Assembly: GCF_000009985.1 (NCBI RefSeq)
Contig: NC_007626.1
Span: 1-64,000 of the forward strand
Direction of reading: 5' to 3'
DNA from: Paramagnetospirillum magneticum AMB-1
GTDB lineage: Bacteria > Pseudomonadota > Alphaproteobacteria > Rhodospirillales > Magnetospirillaceae
Length of the DNA: 64,000 bases
The stretch's first letter is position 1. Each line of letters begins with the position of its first letter. The position numbers and the translations under genes are program-made. The notes beneath the pieces are model-generated. The model did no database searches, was not told the DNA's origin, and worked only from the letters and a program-made list of their open reading frames with translations. Positions 8,006-15,070 of the stretch are shown piece after piece.

Positions 8006-8665
8006 ATGCAATCCGACCGCAAGCTGCGACTGGATGATCTGCCCCGCGACCTGCCGGTCTTTGCGGTCTCGGGCGCCATTCTCCTGCCCAAGGGCAGCAG
8101 CCCCTTCATGGTGTTCGAGCCGCGCTACCTGGCCATGGTCGACGATTCCCTGGCCATGGGCCGTATGTTCGCCCTGGTCCAGCCGCGCGACGACAAGGAC
8201 CGCAGCGGCACGGTCAAGGGGCTCTACGATACCGGCTGTCTGGCCCGCATCACCGCGTTCGGCGAGACCGGCGACGGCCGCTATCTGATCACCGCCGCCG
8301 GCATCTGCCGTTTCCGTCTCACGGGCGAGGTGGAGGGCCGCGCCGGCTATCGCCGGGTCAGGGCCGATTACACCCCCTTCGCCGCCGATCTGGACGGCAG
8401 CGATTGCGGCCCGGTAGACCGCCGCGGCTTGCTGTCCATCGTGCGGGCCTATCTGGGGGGGCTTGGCATGTCGGCCGACATTGCCCAATTGGAAAAGGCC
8501 GACGATGCCGATCTGACGGTGCGTCTGGCCATGGCCTGCCCCTTCGCCCCCGTGGAGAAGCAGGCCCTGCTCGAAGCCGCTAGCCACGCCGAGCGCTGCC
8601 GGCTGATGACCACGTTGATTCAACGGGAACTGCTGAACGAAACCGGCGGTTCCTCCATTCATTAG
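8006..8665 (+). CDS. Lon substrate-binding domain protein (LON-N only)
   Basis: 219 residues matching the N-terminal PUA-like domain of Lon, with FAVSGAILLPKGSSPFMVFEPRY-type sequence at the start, but no ATPase or protease part. Such stand-alone LON-N proteins are common in alphaproteobacteria. The role is unproven; binding of unfolded protein is the usual suggestion. Direct downstream neighbour of the CnoX-like gene with an 8-base gap. Confidence 0.88.
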   Translation: MQSDRKLRLDDLPRDLPVFAVSGAILLPKGSSPFMVFEPRYLAMVDDSLAMGRMFALVQPRDDKDRSGTVKGLYDTGCLARITAFGETGDGRYLITAAGICRFRLTGEVEGRAGYRRVRADYTPFAADLDGSDCGPVDRRGLLSIVRAYLGGLGMSADIAQLEKADDADLTVRLAMACPFAPVEKQALLEAASHAERCRLMTTLIQRELLNETGGSSIH

Positions 8666-8676
8666 GAGCGGTTTCA

Positions 8677-8874
8677 ATGCCCGAGCGTGTTTCGGCTTTC
8701 GATACCAAGCTGCTGGATATCCTGGTGGCGCCAGGCACCCATGCGCCGCTGCGCTATGACGCCGGCGCCCAGGAGCTGATCGACGACAAGGCCTGCCTCG
8801 CCTATCCCATCCGCGACGGCATTCCGATCATGCTGGTGGACGAGGCCCGCTCCACCGAAGGAGACGGCCAATGA
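8677..8874 (+). CDS. Trm112 family small protein
   Basis: 65 residues of the Trm112/YcaR type, with LLDILVAP at the front and LAYPIRDGIPIMLVDEAR at the end, both family signatures. Many members have a zinc-ribbon-like cysteine in the first motif (LVCP); here it is alanine, and only one cysteine remains, so zinc binding is unlikely. Eukaryotic Trm112 activates methyltransferases; the bacterial role is unknown. It overlaps the following DUF971 start by 4 bases. Confidence 0.85.
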   Translation: MPERVSAFDTKLLDILVAPGTHAPLRYDAGAQELIDDKACLAYPIRDGIPIMLVDEARSTEGDGQ

Positions 8875-9326
8875 ACATGCAAGCCGAACGCCCCTGGCCC
8901 GAGGAGATCAAGGTCGACAAGGTTGCCCGCACGCTGCGCGTTGCCTTTTCCGACGGCAAGACCTTCGTGCTGCCCGCCGAGCTGCTGCGGGTGGAAAGCC
9001 CCTCGGCCGAGGTCCAGGGGCACTCCCCCGACCAGCGTCAGGTGGTCTCGGGCCGCATGCATGTGGGCATCATCGGCGTCGAGCCGGTGGGCAATTATGC
9101 CGTCAAGCTGGTGTTCGACGATCTGCACGACAGCGGCATCTACTCCTGGGACTATCTCTATGGCCTGGGGGCCAACCAGGACGCCATCTGGGCCGATTAC
9201 CTGGCCGAGATCGAGGCCCTGGGCCTGTCGCGCGATCCGGCCCTGACCAAGGCACCGGCGCCCAAGGCCCATGGCTGCGGCGGTGGTGGCGGGGCCAAGT
9301 CGGGCGGTGGCTGCGGCTGCAGTTGA
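8871..9326 (+). CDS. DUF971 protein with a Gly/Cys-rich tail
   Basis: 151 residues. The first ~110 form a DUF971 domain, related to the N-terminal domain of gamma-butyrobetaine hydroxylases, with the typical FVLPAELLRVESPSAEVQG and YAVKLVFDDLHDSGIYSW regions. The last ~20 residues are Gly/Ser-rich with three cysteines (GCGG...GGGCGCS), a possible metal-binding or Fe-S-handling tail. DUF971 proteins have been linked to Fe-S assembly in some bacteria. Start ATG overlaps the Trm112-like stop. Confidence 0.87.
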   Translation: MNMQAERPWPEEIKVDKVARTLRVAFSDGKTFVLPAELLRVESPSAEVQGHSPDQRQVVSGRMHVGIIGVEPVGNYAVKLVFDDLHDSGIYSWDYLYGLGANQDAIWADYLAEIEALGLSRDPALTKAPAPKAHGCGGGGGAKSGGGCGCS

Positions 9327-9332
9327 GGGCCC

Positions 9333-9806
9333 ATGTCCAAGACCACCCGCGCCACCCAAGCCCTGGATAAGGCAGGCATTGCCTACGAAGTGTGCAGTTA
9401 TGCCTATGACCCGGATGCCGACAAAGTAGGCATGCAGGCGGCCGAGGCCTTGGGCGTCGCCCCCGGCATGGTGCTGAAGACCCTGATGGTGCTGGCCGAC
9501 GGCAAGCCCGCCTGCGTGGTGGTGCCGTCGGACCGCGAGGTCTCCATGAAGAAGCTGGCCGCCGCCCTGGCGGCCAAATCGGCCCAGATGATGAAACCCG
9601 CCGATGCCGAGCGTCTGACCGGCTTTGTGGTGGGCGGCATTTCTCCCTTCGGCCAGAAGCGCGCCGTCCCCACTTTGATGGAGGAGGGCGCCCTGGGTCA
9701 GCCCCAGGTGTTCTTGAACGGCGGCCAGCGGGGATTGCAGGTCAAGCTTTCCCCGGCTGATGCGCTCAAGGCCCTGGGGGCCAAGGCGGCCGCCGTGGTG
9801 GCGTAG
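9333..9806 (+). CDS. ybaK: YbaK-type Cys-tRNA(Pro)/Cys-tRNA(Cys) deacylase
   Basis: 157-residue single-domain editing protein related to the INS domain of prolyl-tRNA synthetase. Family features include the conserved lysine in VLKTLMV, the CVVVPSDREVSMKKLA stretch, and the glycine loop VGGISPFGQKRAVPT. YbaK proteins hydrolyse Cys mischarged on tRNA-Pro. The gene is last in the run from cnoX, 6 bases after DUF971. Confidence 0.92.
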   Translation: MSKTTRATQALDKAGIAYEVCSYAYDPDADKVGMQAAEALGVAPGMVLKTLMVLADGKPACVVVPSDREVSMKKLAAALAAKSAQMMKPADAERLTGFVVGGISPFGQKRAVPTLMEEGALGQPQVFLNGGQRGLQVKLSPADALKALGAKAAAVVA

Positions 9807-9899
9807 GGCTACGCCCCTTTGGGGCTTTCGCCCCAAACCCCAATCGGGAGGATTCGCCCGAACCCTCTTTTGCTTTGAAAATCTGGGGGGCGACCCGAT
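9807..9899. repeat. Intergenic GC-rich hairpin repeat, copy A
   Basis: A gap between convergent genes. It contains a perfect 8-bp stem with a TTTC loop at 9818-9837. Read on the minus strand it resembles the right half of the inverted-repeat element near 19440-19490: both run through gggttcggg, a cccg-ttgggg segment and a hairpin with loop cgaaag. No T-run follows on either strand. Confidence 0.5.
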
Positions 9900-11123
9900 C
9901 TACAGCGTCTTGCCCTGCATCAGGCGGGGCAGATCGCCCACCAGGCCCATGGCGTGGCGCATGAAGAAGCGCTTGGTGTGGCCCAACTGATGCACTCCGG
10001 CCAGTCCCAGGCGGCGGACGTGCTTCAGCAGCTCCACGTCATTGGAGAACAGCCGGTCCAGCCCGTCGGTCAGGCCCAGCATCAGCATGGTGTCGAAGCG
10101 GCGCCAGCGCTGATAGCGCTCGAGAACGTCCGGCCCGCCCGGATCGAGGCCGAGGCGCAGCGCGTCGGCGATCACCTCGGCCAGGGCGGCCACGTCGCGG
10201 ATGCCCATGTTCATGCCCTGGCCGGCGATGGGATGCATGCCGTGGGCGGCGTCGCCGATCAGCGCCAGCCGGTGGTCGATCATGGCTTCAGCGAATTGCA
10301 GGGTGAGGGGGTGGTGGAAACGCGCGCCCTCTACCTGGATCTCGCCCAGGAACCCGCCGACCTTGGCGGCCAGCTCGGCGCGGAAGGCCTCATCATCCTG
10401 GGCGCAGATGGCGGCCGCCACCCCATTGGATTCGGTCCAGACGATGCCGCTGCGGTTGCCCGCCAGGGGCAGGATGGCGAAGGGCCCGGCCGGCAGGAAG
10501 CGCTCATGGGCGATGCCGTGATGGGGCTTCTCATGGGCCATGATGCAGACGATGCCGCTCTCATGGTAGTCGCGCCGTGTGACCTTGATGCCGGCCTGCT
10601 GCCGGAGAGCCGAGCCGCGCCCGTCGGCGGCCACCGCCAGGGCGGCGTGGATCACCCGCCCGTCCTCCAGCTCCGCCTCGACCCGGTGGGGGGTCCGTTC
10701 GAGCCGCCCCAGGCGGGCCGGGGCCAGCAGGCTGACATTGGGCGAGCGGGTCAGCGCCGCCAGCAATTCCCGGCGGATGGCCGGGTTGGGGACGATCCAG
10801 CCCAGGGGATCGTCGCCGATATCCTGGTGGTCGTAATGCAGGAACAGCGGCGAGCCGCCATCGGTGACGCGGATTTCCAGAATTTCCCCGGCCTCGTCCT
10901 TCATGCCCTCCCAAGCCCCGGAAGCGGCAATCACCTTGCGGGCGGTATAGGCGATGGCGATGGCCCGGGCGTCCGAGCCGGGACGGCCGAGAATTTCGGG
11001 GGGGGCGGCTTCGACCACCGCCACCCGAATGCCGGCCCGCCCCAGCACGGCGGCCAGCAGGGCGCCGACCGGTCCGCCGCCATTGATCAGGACATCGACG
11101 CGCAGGAGAGAAGACGTGCTCAT
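9900..11123 (-). CDS. UbiH/UbiF/COQ6-family FAD-dependent monooxygenase
   Basis: A flavoprotein hydroxylase of the ubiquinone-biosynthesis type, 407 residues from ATG 11123. It has the N-terminal FAD motif GGGPVG at 15-20, a DGRGS NAD(P)H/FAD motif midway, and the second FAD motif GDAAHGMHPIAGQG from residue 290, typical of UbiH/UbiF/VisC. Which ring position it hydroxylates cannot be read from sequence. An upstream in-frame TTG (11159) would add 12 residues; GGAGG lies 16-20 bases before the ATG. It stands alone on the minus strand. Confidence 0.9.
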   Translation of the reverse strand: MSTSSLLRVDVLINGGGPVGALLAAVLGRAGIRVAVVEAAPPEILGRPGSDARAIAIAYTARKVIAASGAWEGMKDEAGEILEIRVTDGGSPLFLHYDHQDIGDDPLGWIVPNPAIRRELLAALTRSPNVSLLAPARLGRLERTPHRVEAELEDGRVIHAALAVAADGRGSALRQQAGIKVTRRDYHESGIVCIMAHEKPHHGIAHERFLPAGPFAILPLAGNRSGIVWTESNGVAAAICAQDDEAFRAELAAKVGGFLGEIQVEGARFHHPLTLQFAEAMIDHRLALIGDAAHGMHPIAGQGMNMGIRDVAALAEVIADALRLGLDPGGPDVLERYQRWRRFDTMLMLGLTDGLDRLFSNDVELLKHVRRLGLAGVHQLGHTKRFFMRHAMGLVGDLPRLMQGKTL

Positions 11124-11476
11124 GACTGCAGTTCTGCCATCCTCCGCCGGTGGGCGCAAGCGCTCGGCGTTTGAGGGCTTGCCATCAACATGCCCATAAG
11201 AATCGCCGAGGAAACAGGCAAAAGGGGTGAAAACGCGCTCAAGATTCGTGCGGAGCCTGGAAGGGGTGTGTTTTTAATGCCTTGGGAAAGCGCTGTTTTT
11301 CAGTATTTTCAGGGTGAGGGCAGATTTCGGCATGCCGCTTGAATAGGAAAGGGCAGCGGAACATTCGCAAGAAGGCTTGCGACCGATCAACCGTGATCCG
11401 TTCTCTCGGCCCGCCAGGTCATCGGCGGAGTCCGCACCGGGACGACGGATCCCTGGAATTGCATGGGGACCCCAAG
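11124..11476. other. Leader region between the monooxygenase and glnK
   Basis: 353 bases with no convincing gene. It must hold the divergent promoters of both neighbours. The only motif of note is a weak sigma-54-like sequence at 11328-11343. A short inverted repeat (CGCAAG...CTTGCG) lies near 11366-11380. Confidence 0.5.
11328..11343 (+). promoter_or_regulatory. Possible sigma-54 promoter of glnK
   Basis: CGGCATGCCGCTTGAA compared with the consensus TGGCACG-N4-TTGCW keeps GGCA, the G before the spacer and TTG, but has GA in place of the -12 GC. It is about 135 bases before the glnK ATG. Plausible because glnK genes are usually NtrC/sigma-54 controlled, but the match is weak. Confidence 0.3.
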
Positions 11477-11815
11477 ATGAAGCTGATCATGGCCATCATC
11501 AAGCCCTTCAAGCTCGACGAGGTTCGCGAGGCCCTGACGCCGCTCGGCGTCCAAGGCCTGACCGTGAGCGAAGTCAAGGGCTTCGGCCGCCAGAAGGGAC
11601 AAACCGAAATCTACCGCGGTGCCGAATACGTGGTGAACTTCCTGCCCAAGGTGAAGATCGAGGTCGCCGTCAACGACGATCTGGTCGACCGTGTGGTGGA
11701 GGCCATCCAGACCGCCGCCCGCACCGGCAAGATCGGTGACGGCAAGGTGTTCGTTACCGAGATCCAGCAGGCCTATCGCATCCGTACCGGCGAAAGCAAC
11801 GCGGAAGCGCTCTGA
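11477..11815 (+). CDS. glnK: Nitrogen regulatory P-II protein GlnK/GlnB
   Basis: Trimeric signal protein of 112 residues that senses 2-oxoglutarate, ATP/ADP and glutamine. The T-loop carries the uridylylation site Tyr51 (RGAEY), and the C-terminal signature GKIGDGKVFV is intact. Uridylylation by GlnD is expected. Called GlnK because amtB follows and GlnK blocks AmtB; GlnB paralogues are nearly identical, so the letter is inferred from context. Start ATG 11477 gives the canonical MKLIMAIIKPFKLDEVREAL start. Confidence 0.94.
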   Translation: MKLIMAIIKPFKLDEVREALTPLGVQGLTVSEVKGFGRQKGQTEIYRGAEYVVNFLPKVKIEVAVNDDLVDRVVEAIQTAARTGKIGDGKVFVTEIQQAYRIRTGESNAEAL

Positions 11816-11888
11816 CGTTTTGCCTGTTGGGGGGAATCCGGCGGACGATCATCCGCCGGGGTCTCGCCACGAGCGGTGCAAGCCCTCA

Positions 11889-11925
11889 AGCCCGGAAGAC
11901 TCAGGTCTTCCGGGCTTTTGTTTTG
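11889..11925 (+). terminator. Strong intrinsic terminator after glnK
   Basis: A perfect 12-bp stem (AGCCCGGAAGAC and complement) with a 4-base TCAG loop is followed by TTTTGTTTT. It lies 74 bases after the glnK stop and separates glnK from amtB. Confidence 0.92.
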
Positions 11926-12201
11926 CCCGTTTCCACTGGGGCGCCGTCGTAATTGAAGCATTTGCCGCACAATATTGACCTAGCACAAAATTTGACCATG
12001 GCCCCATTTCCCTGCCCAAAACTTCATCATGGGAGAGACCGTCCCAGGGTCGCCGGCGACGGTCGCCGGACAAAATCCTGTAAATCCGCGGTTTTGCGGC
12101 AGTTGGCACGGTTCTTGTTAATGGAGGGACAGCCGATCGTGCCGAGGATCATCAACAGGCCGATCACAACGTTCATTCGCTGAGCCGCTTCGGGGGTAAC
12201 C
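11926..12201. other. amtB promoter and leader region
   Basis: No coding sequence is supported. The region holds the sigma-54 promoter at 12104-12119 and a roughly 70-base untranslated leader before the amtB ATG. Upstream is relatively A+T-rich DNA in which an NtrC enhancer might lie; I see no clear NtrC palindrome. Confidence 0.6.
12104..12119 (+). promoter_or_regulatory. Sigma-54 (RpoN) promoter of amtB
   Basis: TGGCACGGTTCTTGTT matches the -24/-12 consensus TGGCACG-N4-TTGCW at every defined position except the -12 C, which is T. Transcription should start near 12131, about 70 bases upstream of amtB. This implies nitrogen-limitation control through NtrC, independent of glnK readthrough. Confidence 0.82.
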
Positions 12202-13551
12202 ATGAACCATCGTTTGAAGTCCGTTCTGTTAGGCGTAGGCCCCGCGCTCGGCCTTACGCTCCTCGCCTCGATGGCGGGTGCCGAAGAGGCCGCCGCGCCG
12301 GCTGCTGCTGCCGCTCCGGTGGTGCTCGATACCGGGTCGACCGCCTGGATGCTCACCTCCACCGCCCTGGTGCTGATGATGACCATCCCCGGCCTGGCGC
12401 TGTTCTATGCCGGCATGGTTCGCAAGAAGAACCTGCTGGGCACCATGATGCAGAGCTTCGCCATCACCTGCGTCGTCACCCTGCTGTGGGTGATCATCGG
12501 CTACTCCCTCGCCTTCACCGGCGAGAGCCCCTTCATCGGCGGCATGGAGCGCTTCCTGCTGAACGGCCTGGAGAAGGCGTCCCTGGCTCTGCCGAACCCG
12601 GTTCCCGAATCGGTGTTCATGATGTTCCAGATGACCTTCGCCATCATCACCCCGGCCCTGATCACCGGCGCCTTCGCCGACCGCATGAAATTCTCCTCCA
12701 TGCTGGTGTTTATGAGCCTGTGGCTGCTGGTCGTCTACGCGCCCATCTGCCACTGGGTGTGGATGATGGACGAGAAGGGCACCGCCACCGGTTTCCTGGG
12801 CAAGATGGGCGTTCTGGACTTCGCCGGCGGTACCGTCGTGCACATCAACGCTGGTGTCGCCGGTCTGGTCGCCTGCTTGATCCTGGGCCCGCGCAAGGGC
12901 TATGGCACCGACAACATGGCTCCCCATAACCTGTCGCTGTCCATCATCGGCGCCGCCCTGCTGTGGGTGGGCTGGTTCGGCTTCAACGCCGGTTCCGCCG
13001 TGGCCGCCGACGGCCGTGCGGGCATGGCCATGGCCGTGACCCAGGTGGGTGCCGCCGCCGCCGCCGTGTCCTGGATGTTCGCCGAGTGGCTGCTGCGCAA
13101 GAAGCCCTCCGCCCTGGGCATCATCTCGGGCGCCGTGGCCGGTCTGGTCGCCATCACCCCCGCGTCCGGCTTCGTGGACGTCAAGGGCGCCCTGGTCATC
13201 GGCCTGGTGGCCGGCGTGGTCTGCTACTGGGGCGCCACCGGCCTCAAGCATGCCCTGAAGTACGACGACTCGCTGGACGCCTTCGGCGTGCACGGCATCG
13301 GCGGCATCGTCGGCGCCATCCTGACCGGCGTGTTCGCGGTCGAGAAGATCGGCGGCACCGCCGGTCTGCTGGAAGGCAATGCCGGTCAGGTCATGACCCA
13401 GGTCTATGGCGTGCTGACCACTCTGGTCTACACCGCCGTGGTGTCGTTCATCCTGCTCAAGGCCATCGACATGGTCATGGGCCTGCGGGTTACCGCCGAG
13501 GAAGAGCGCGAGGGTCTCGACATCGCCCTGCACGGCGAGACCGTCCACTAA
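12202..13551 (+). CDS. amtB: Ammonium transporter AmtB
   Basis: Inner-membrane trimeric ammonium channel of 449 residues. A signal-like N-terminus ends near ASMAGAEEAAAP, followed by a Pro/Ala-rich linker and about 11 transmembrane helices. The pore histidine pair is present: His214 in VVHINAG and His364 in GVHGIGG. The DFAGGTVVHINAGVAGLV signature identifies the Amt/Mep/Rh family. It is expected to be blocked by unmodified GlnK, encoded just upstream, and has its own sigma-54 promoter and a terminator. Confidence 0.96.
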   Translation: MNHRLKSVLLGVGPALGLTLLASMAGAEEAAAPAAAAAPVVLDTGSTAWMLTSTALVLMMTIPGLALFYAGMVRKKNLLGTMMQSFAITCVVTLLWVIIGYSLAFTGESPFIGGMERFLLNGLEKASLALPNPVPESVFMMFQMTFAIITPALITGAFADRMKFSSMLVFMSLWLLVVYAPICHWVWMMDEKGTATGFLGKMGVLDFAGGTVVHINAGVAGLVACLILGPRKGYGTDNMAPHNLSLSIIGAALLWVGWFGFNAGSAVAADGRAGMAMAVTQVGAAAAAVSWMFAEWLLRKKPSALGIISGAVAGLVAITPASGFVDVKGALVIGLVAGVVCYWGATGLKHALKYDDSLDAFGVHGIGGIVGAILTGVFAVEKIGGTAGLLEGNAGQVMTQVYGVLTTLVYTAVVSFILLKAIDMVMGLRVTAEEEREGLDIALHGETVH

Positions 13552-13594
13552 ACGGAAAAAGCCTCGCCCCGTCGCCGCGGGAGAGAGGTGGAGG

Positions 13595-13625
13595 AGGGCG
13601 CCGGGGAAACCCGGCGCTCTTTTTC
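13595..13625 (+). terminator. Intrinsic terminator after amtB
   Basis: An 11-bp stem (AGGGCGCCGGG, one G-T pair) with GAAA tetraloop is followed by TTTTC. It ends 74 bases after the amtB stop. Confidence 0.88.
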
Positions 13626-13863
13626 TTTATGTGTCCCTCATTCGCCGGGCAGGGTTCTGCGCCCTCCTTGGCTTTGTCCGCTCCGCGTTCCCTTCGGTCC
13701 GCCGCATCAGCGGCGCGGCCCCTTGGGCCTAGCCGGCCGATGGCCGGCGGTCGTGTGTGTCCCTCGGTCGCCGGGCGGGGTCAACTTCCCCCTGGGGCCG
13801 GAGCGGGGAATAGGGTAATACTCCAATGTTCCTCCAACGTTTGCCCCGGCCCGATCAAAAGAC
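13626..13863. repeat. Intergenic dispersed repeat, copies 1 and 3
   Basis: Directly after the amtB terminator comes a sequence resembling the one after the lolA terminator (18407-18530). Shared blocks are gtccctca, cgc-gggc-gggtt, ccttgg, and gc(c/g)gcat-agc(g/c)gc-cggcc. A partial third copy (tgtgtccctc..tcgccgggcgggg) begins near 13755. No reading frame in the stretch looks coding. A short leader for the next gene must lie near 13800-13863. Confidence 0.55.
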
Positions 13864-15063
13864 ATGATCATCGCTCCTGCTCTCGACGCCCGCCTTGACG
13901 GTCTGCCCGACTATCCCTTCGCCCGTCTCGCCAAGCTGCTGGGGGCTCCGGCCCGGCCGGATTCCACCGTCATGTCCATCGGCGAGCCCCAGCACCGCCC
14001 GCCCGCCCTGGTGGCCGAGGTCCTGGCGGCCAACACCTCGTCCTGGGGCAAGTATCCGCCGGCCAACGGCCCGGCCGAACTGCGTCAGGCCGTGGCGGAT
14101 TGGGCCGGGCGCCGCTATGACTTGCCCCAGGGGTTGATCGATCCGGAAAAGGCCATCCTGCCGGTGGCCGGCACCCGCGAGGCCTTGTATCTGATTGCCC
14201 AGACGGTGTGTGGCGACCGGGAGGGGCAGCGGCCCCTGGTGCTGATGCCCAACCCGTTCTATCAGGTCTATGCCGGCGCCGCCGTGATGGCCGGGGCCGA
14301 GCCGGTCTTCGTGCCGGGCGCCAACGGTCCGGCCAGCCAGCCAGATTTCTCCACCCTGCCCGCCGACCTGCTGGATCGCACTGCCCTGGCCTATGTGTGC
14401 AGTCCCGCCAATCCGCAAGGCTCGGTGGCCGACGCCGCCCTGCTGGAGCGGCAGGTTCGGACGGCGCGCGATCACGGGTTCGTCCTGGCGGTGGACGAGT
14501 GCTATTCCGAGATCTGGGACAAGGTGCCGCCGCCCGGCGTGCTGAAGACCTGCGCCGCTCTGGGCGAAGGGCTGGCCAACGTCCTGATGTTCAATTCGCT
14601 ATCGAAACGGTCTAGCGTGCCGGGTCTGCGCTCCGGCGTGGTGGTGGGCGACGAGAGGGTGATTCACGCCTTTGCCCGGCTGCGCTCCTATGGCGGTGCC
14701 GCGACGCCGCTGCCCATCGCCGCCGCCGCCGCCGCCCTGTGGCGCGACGAGGCCCATGTGACCGAGAGCAACGACCTTTACCGCGCCAAGCTCGACGTCG
14801 CCGAGCGGGTTCTCGGCGGCCGGTTCGGTTTTTATCGCCCGCCCGGGGGCTTCTTTCTGTGGCTGGACGTCGGCGACGGCGAAGCCGCCGCCGTCAAGTT
14901 GTGGCAAGAAGGCAATATCCGGGTTCTGCCCGGCGCCTATCTCGCCGCCGAGGATTCCGAGGAAGGCAATCCCGGCAGCCGGTTCATCCGTGTCGCCCTG
15001 GTCCACGATCTGGCCGGGACCGAGGCGGCATTGACCCGTCTGGCCTCGATCCTGGGAGGATAG
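13864..15063 (+). CDS. dapC: Succinyldiaminopimelate transaminase-like aminotransferase
   Basis: 399-residue fold-type I PLP aminotransferase. The PLP lysine is Lys248 in SLSKRSSVPG, with AYVCSPANPQG and AVDECYSEIW upstream as PLP-contact regions. The closest match by recall is DapC, which makes N-succinyl-LL-diaminopimelate for lysine and peptidoglycan synthesis. Related class I/II aminotransferases cannot be excluded by sequence reading alone. ftsK follows after 7 bases. Confidence 0.82.
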   Translation: MIIAPALDARLDGLPDYPFARLAKLLGAPARPDSTVMSIGEPQHRPPALVAEVLAANTSSWGKYPPANGPAELRQAVADWAGRRYDLPQGLIDPEKAILPVAGTREALYLIAQTVCGDREGQRPLVLMPNPFYQVYAGAAVMAGAEPVFVPGANGPASQPDFSTLPADLLDRTALAYVCSPANPQGSVADAALLERQVRTARDHGFVLAVDECYSEIWDKVPPPGVLKTCAALGEGLANVLMFNSLSKRSSVPGLRSGVVVGDERVIHAFARLRSYGGAATPLPIAAAAAALWRDEAHVTESNDLYRAKLDVAERVLGGRFGFYRPPGGFFLWLDVGDGEAAAVKLWQEGNIRVLPGAYLAAEDSEEGNPGSRFIRVALVHDLAGTEAALTRLASILGG

Positions 15064-15070
15064 CGGGAAT

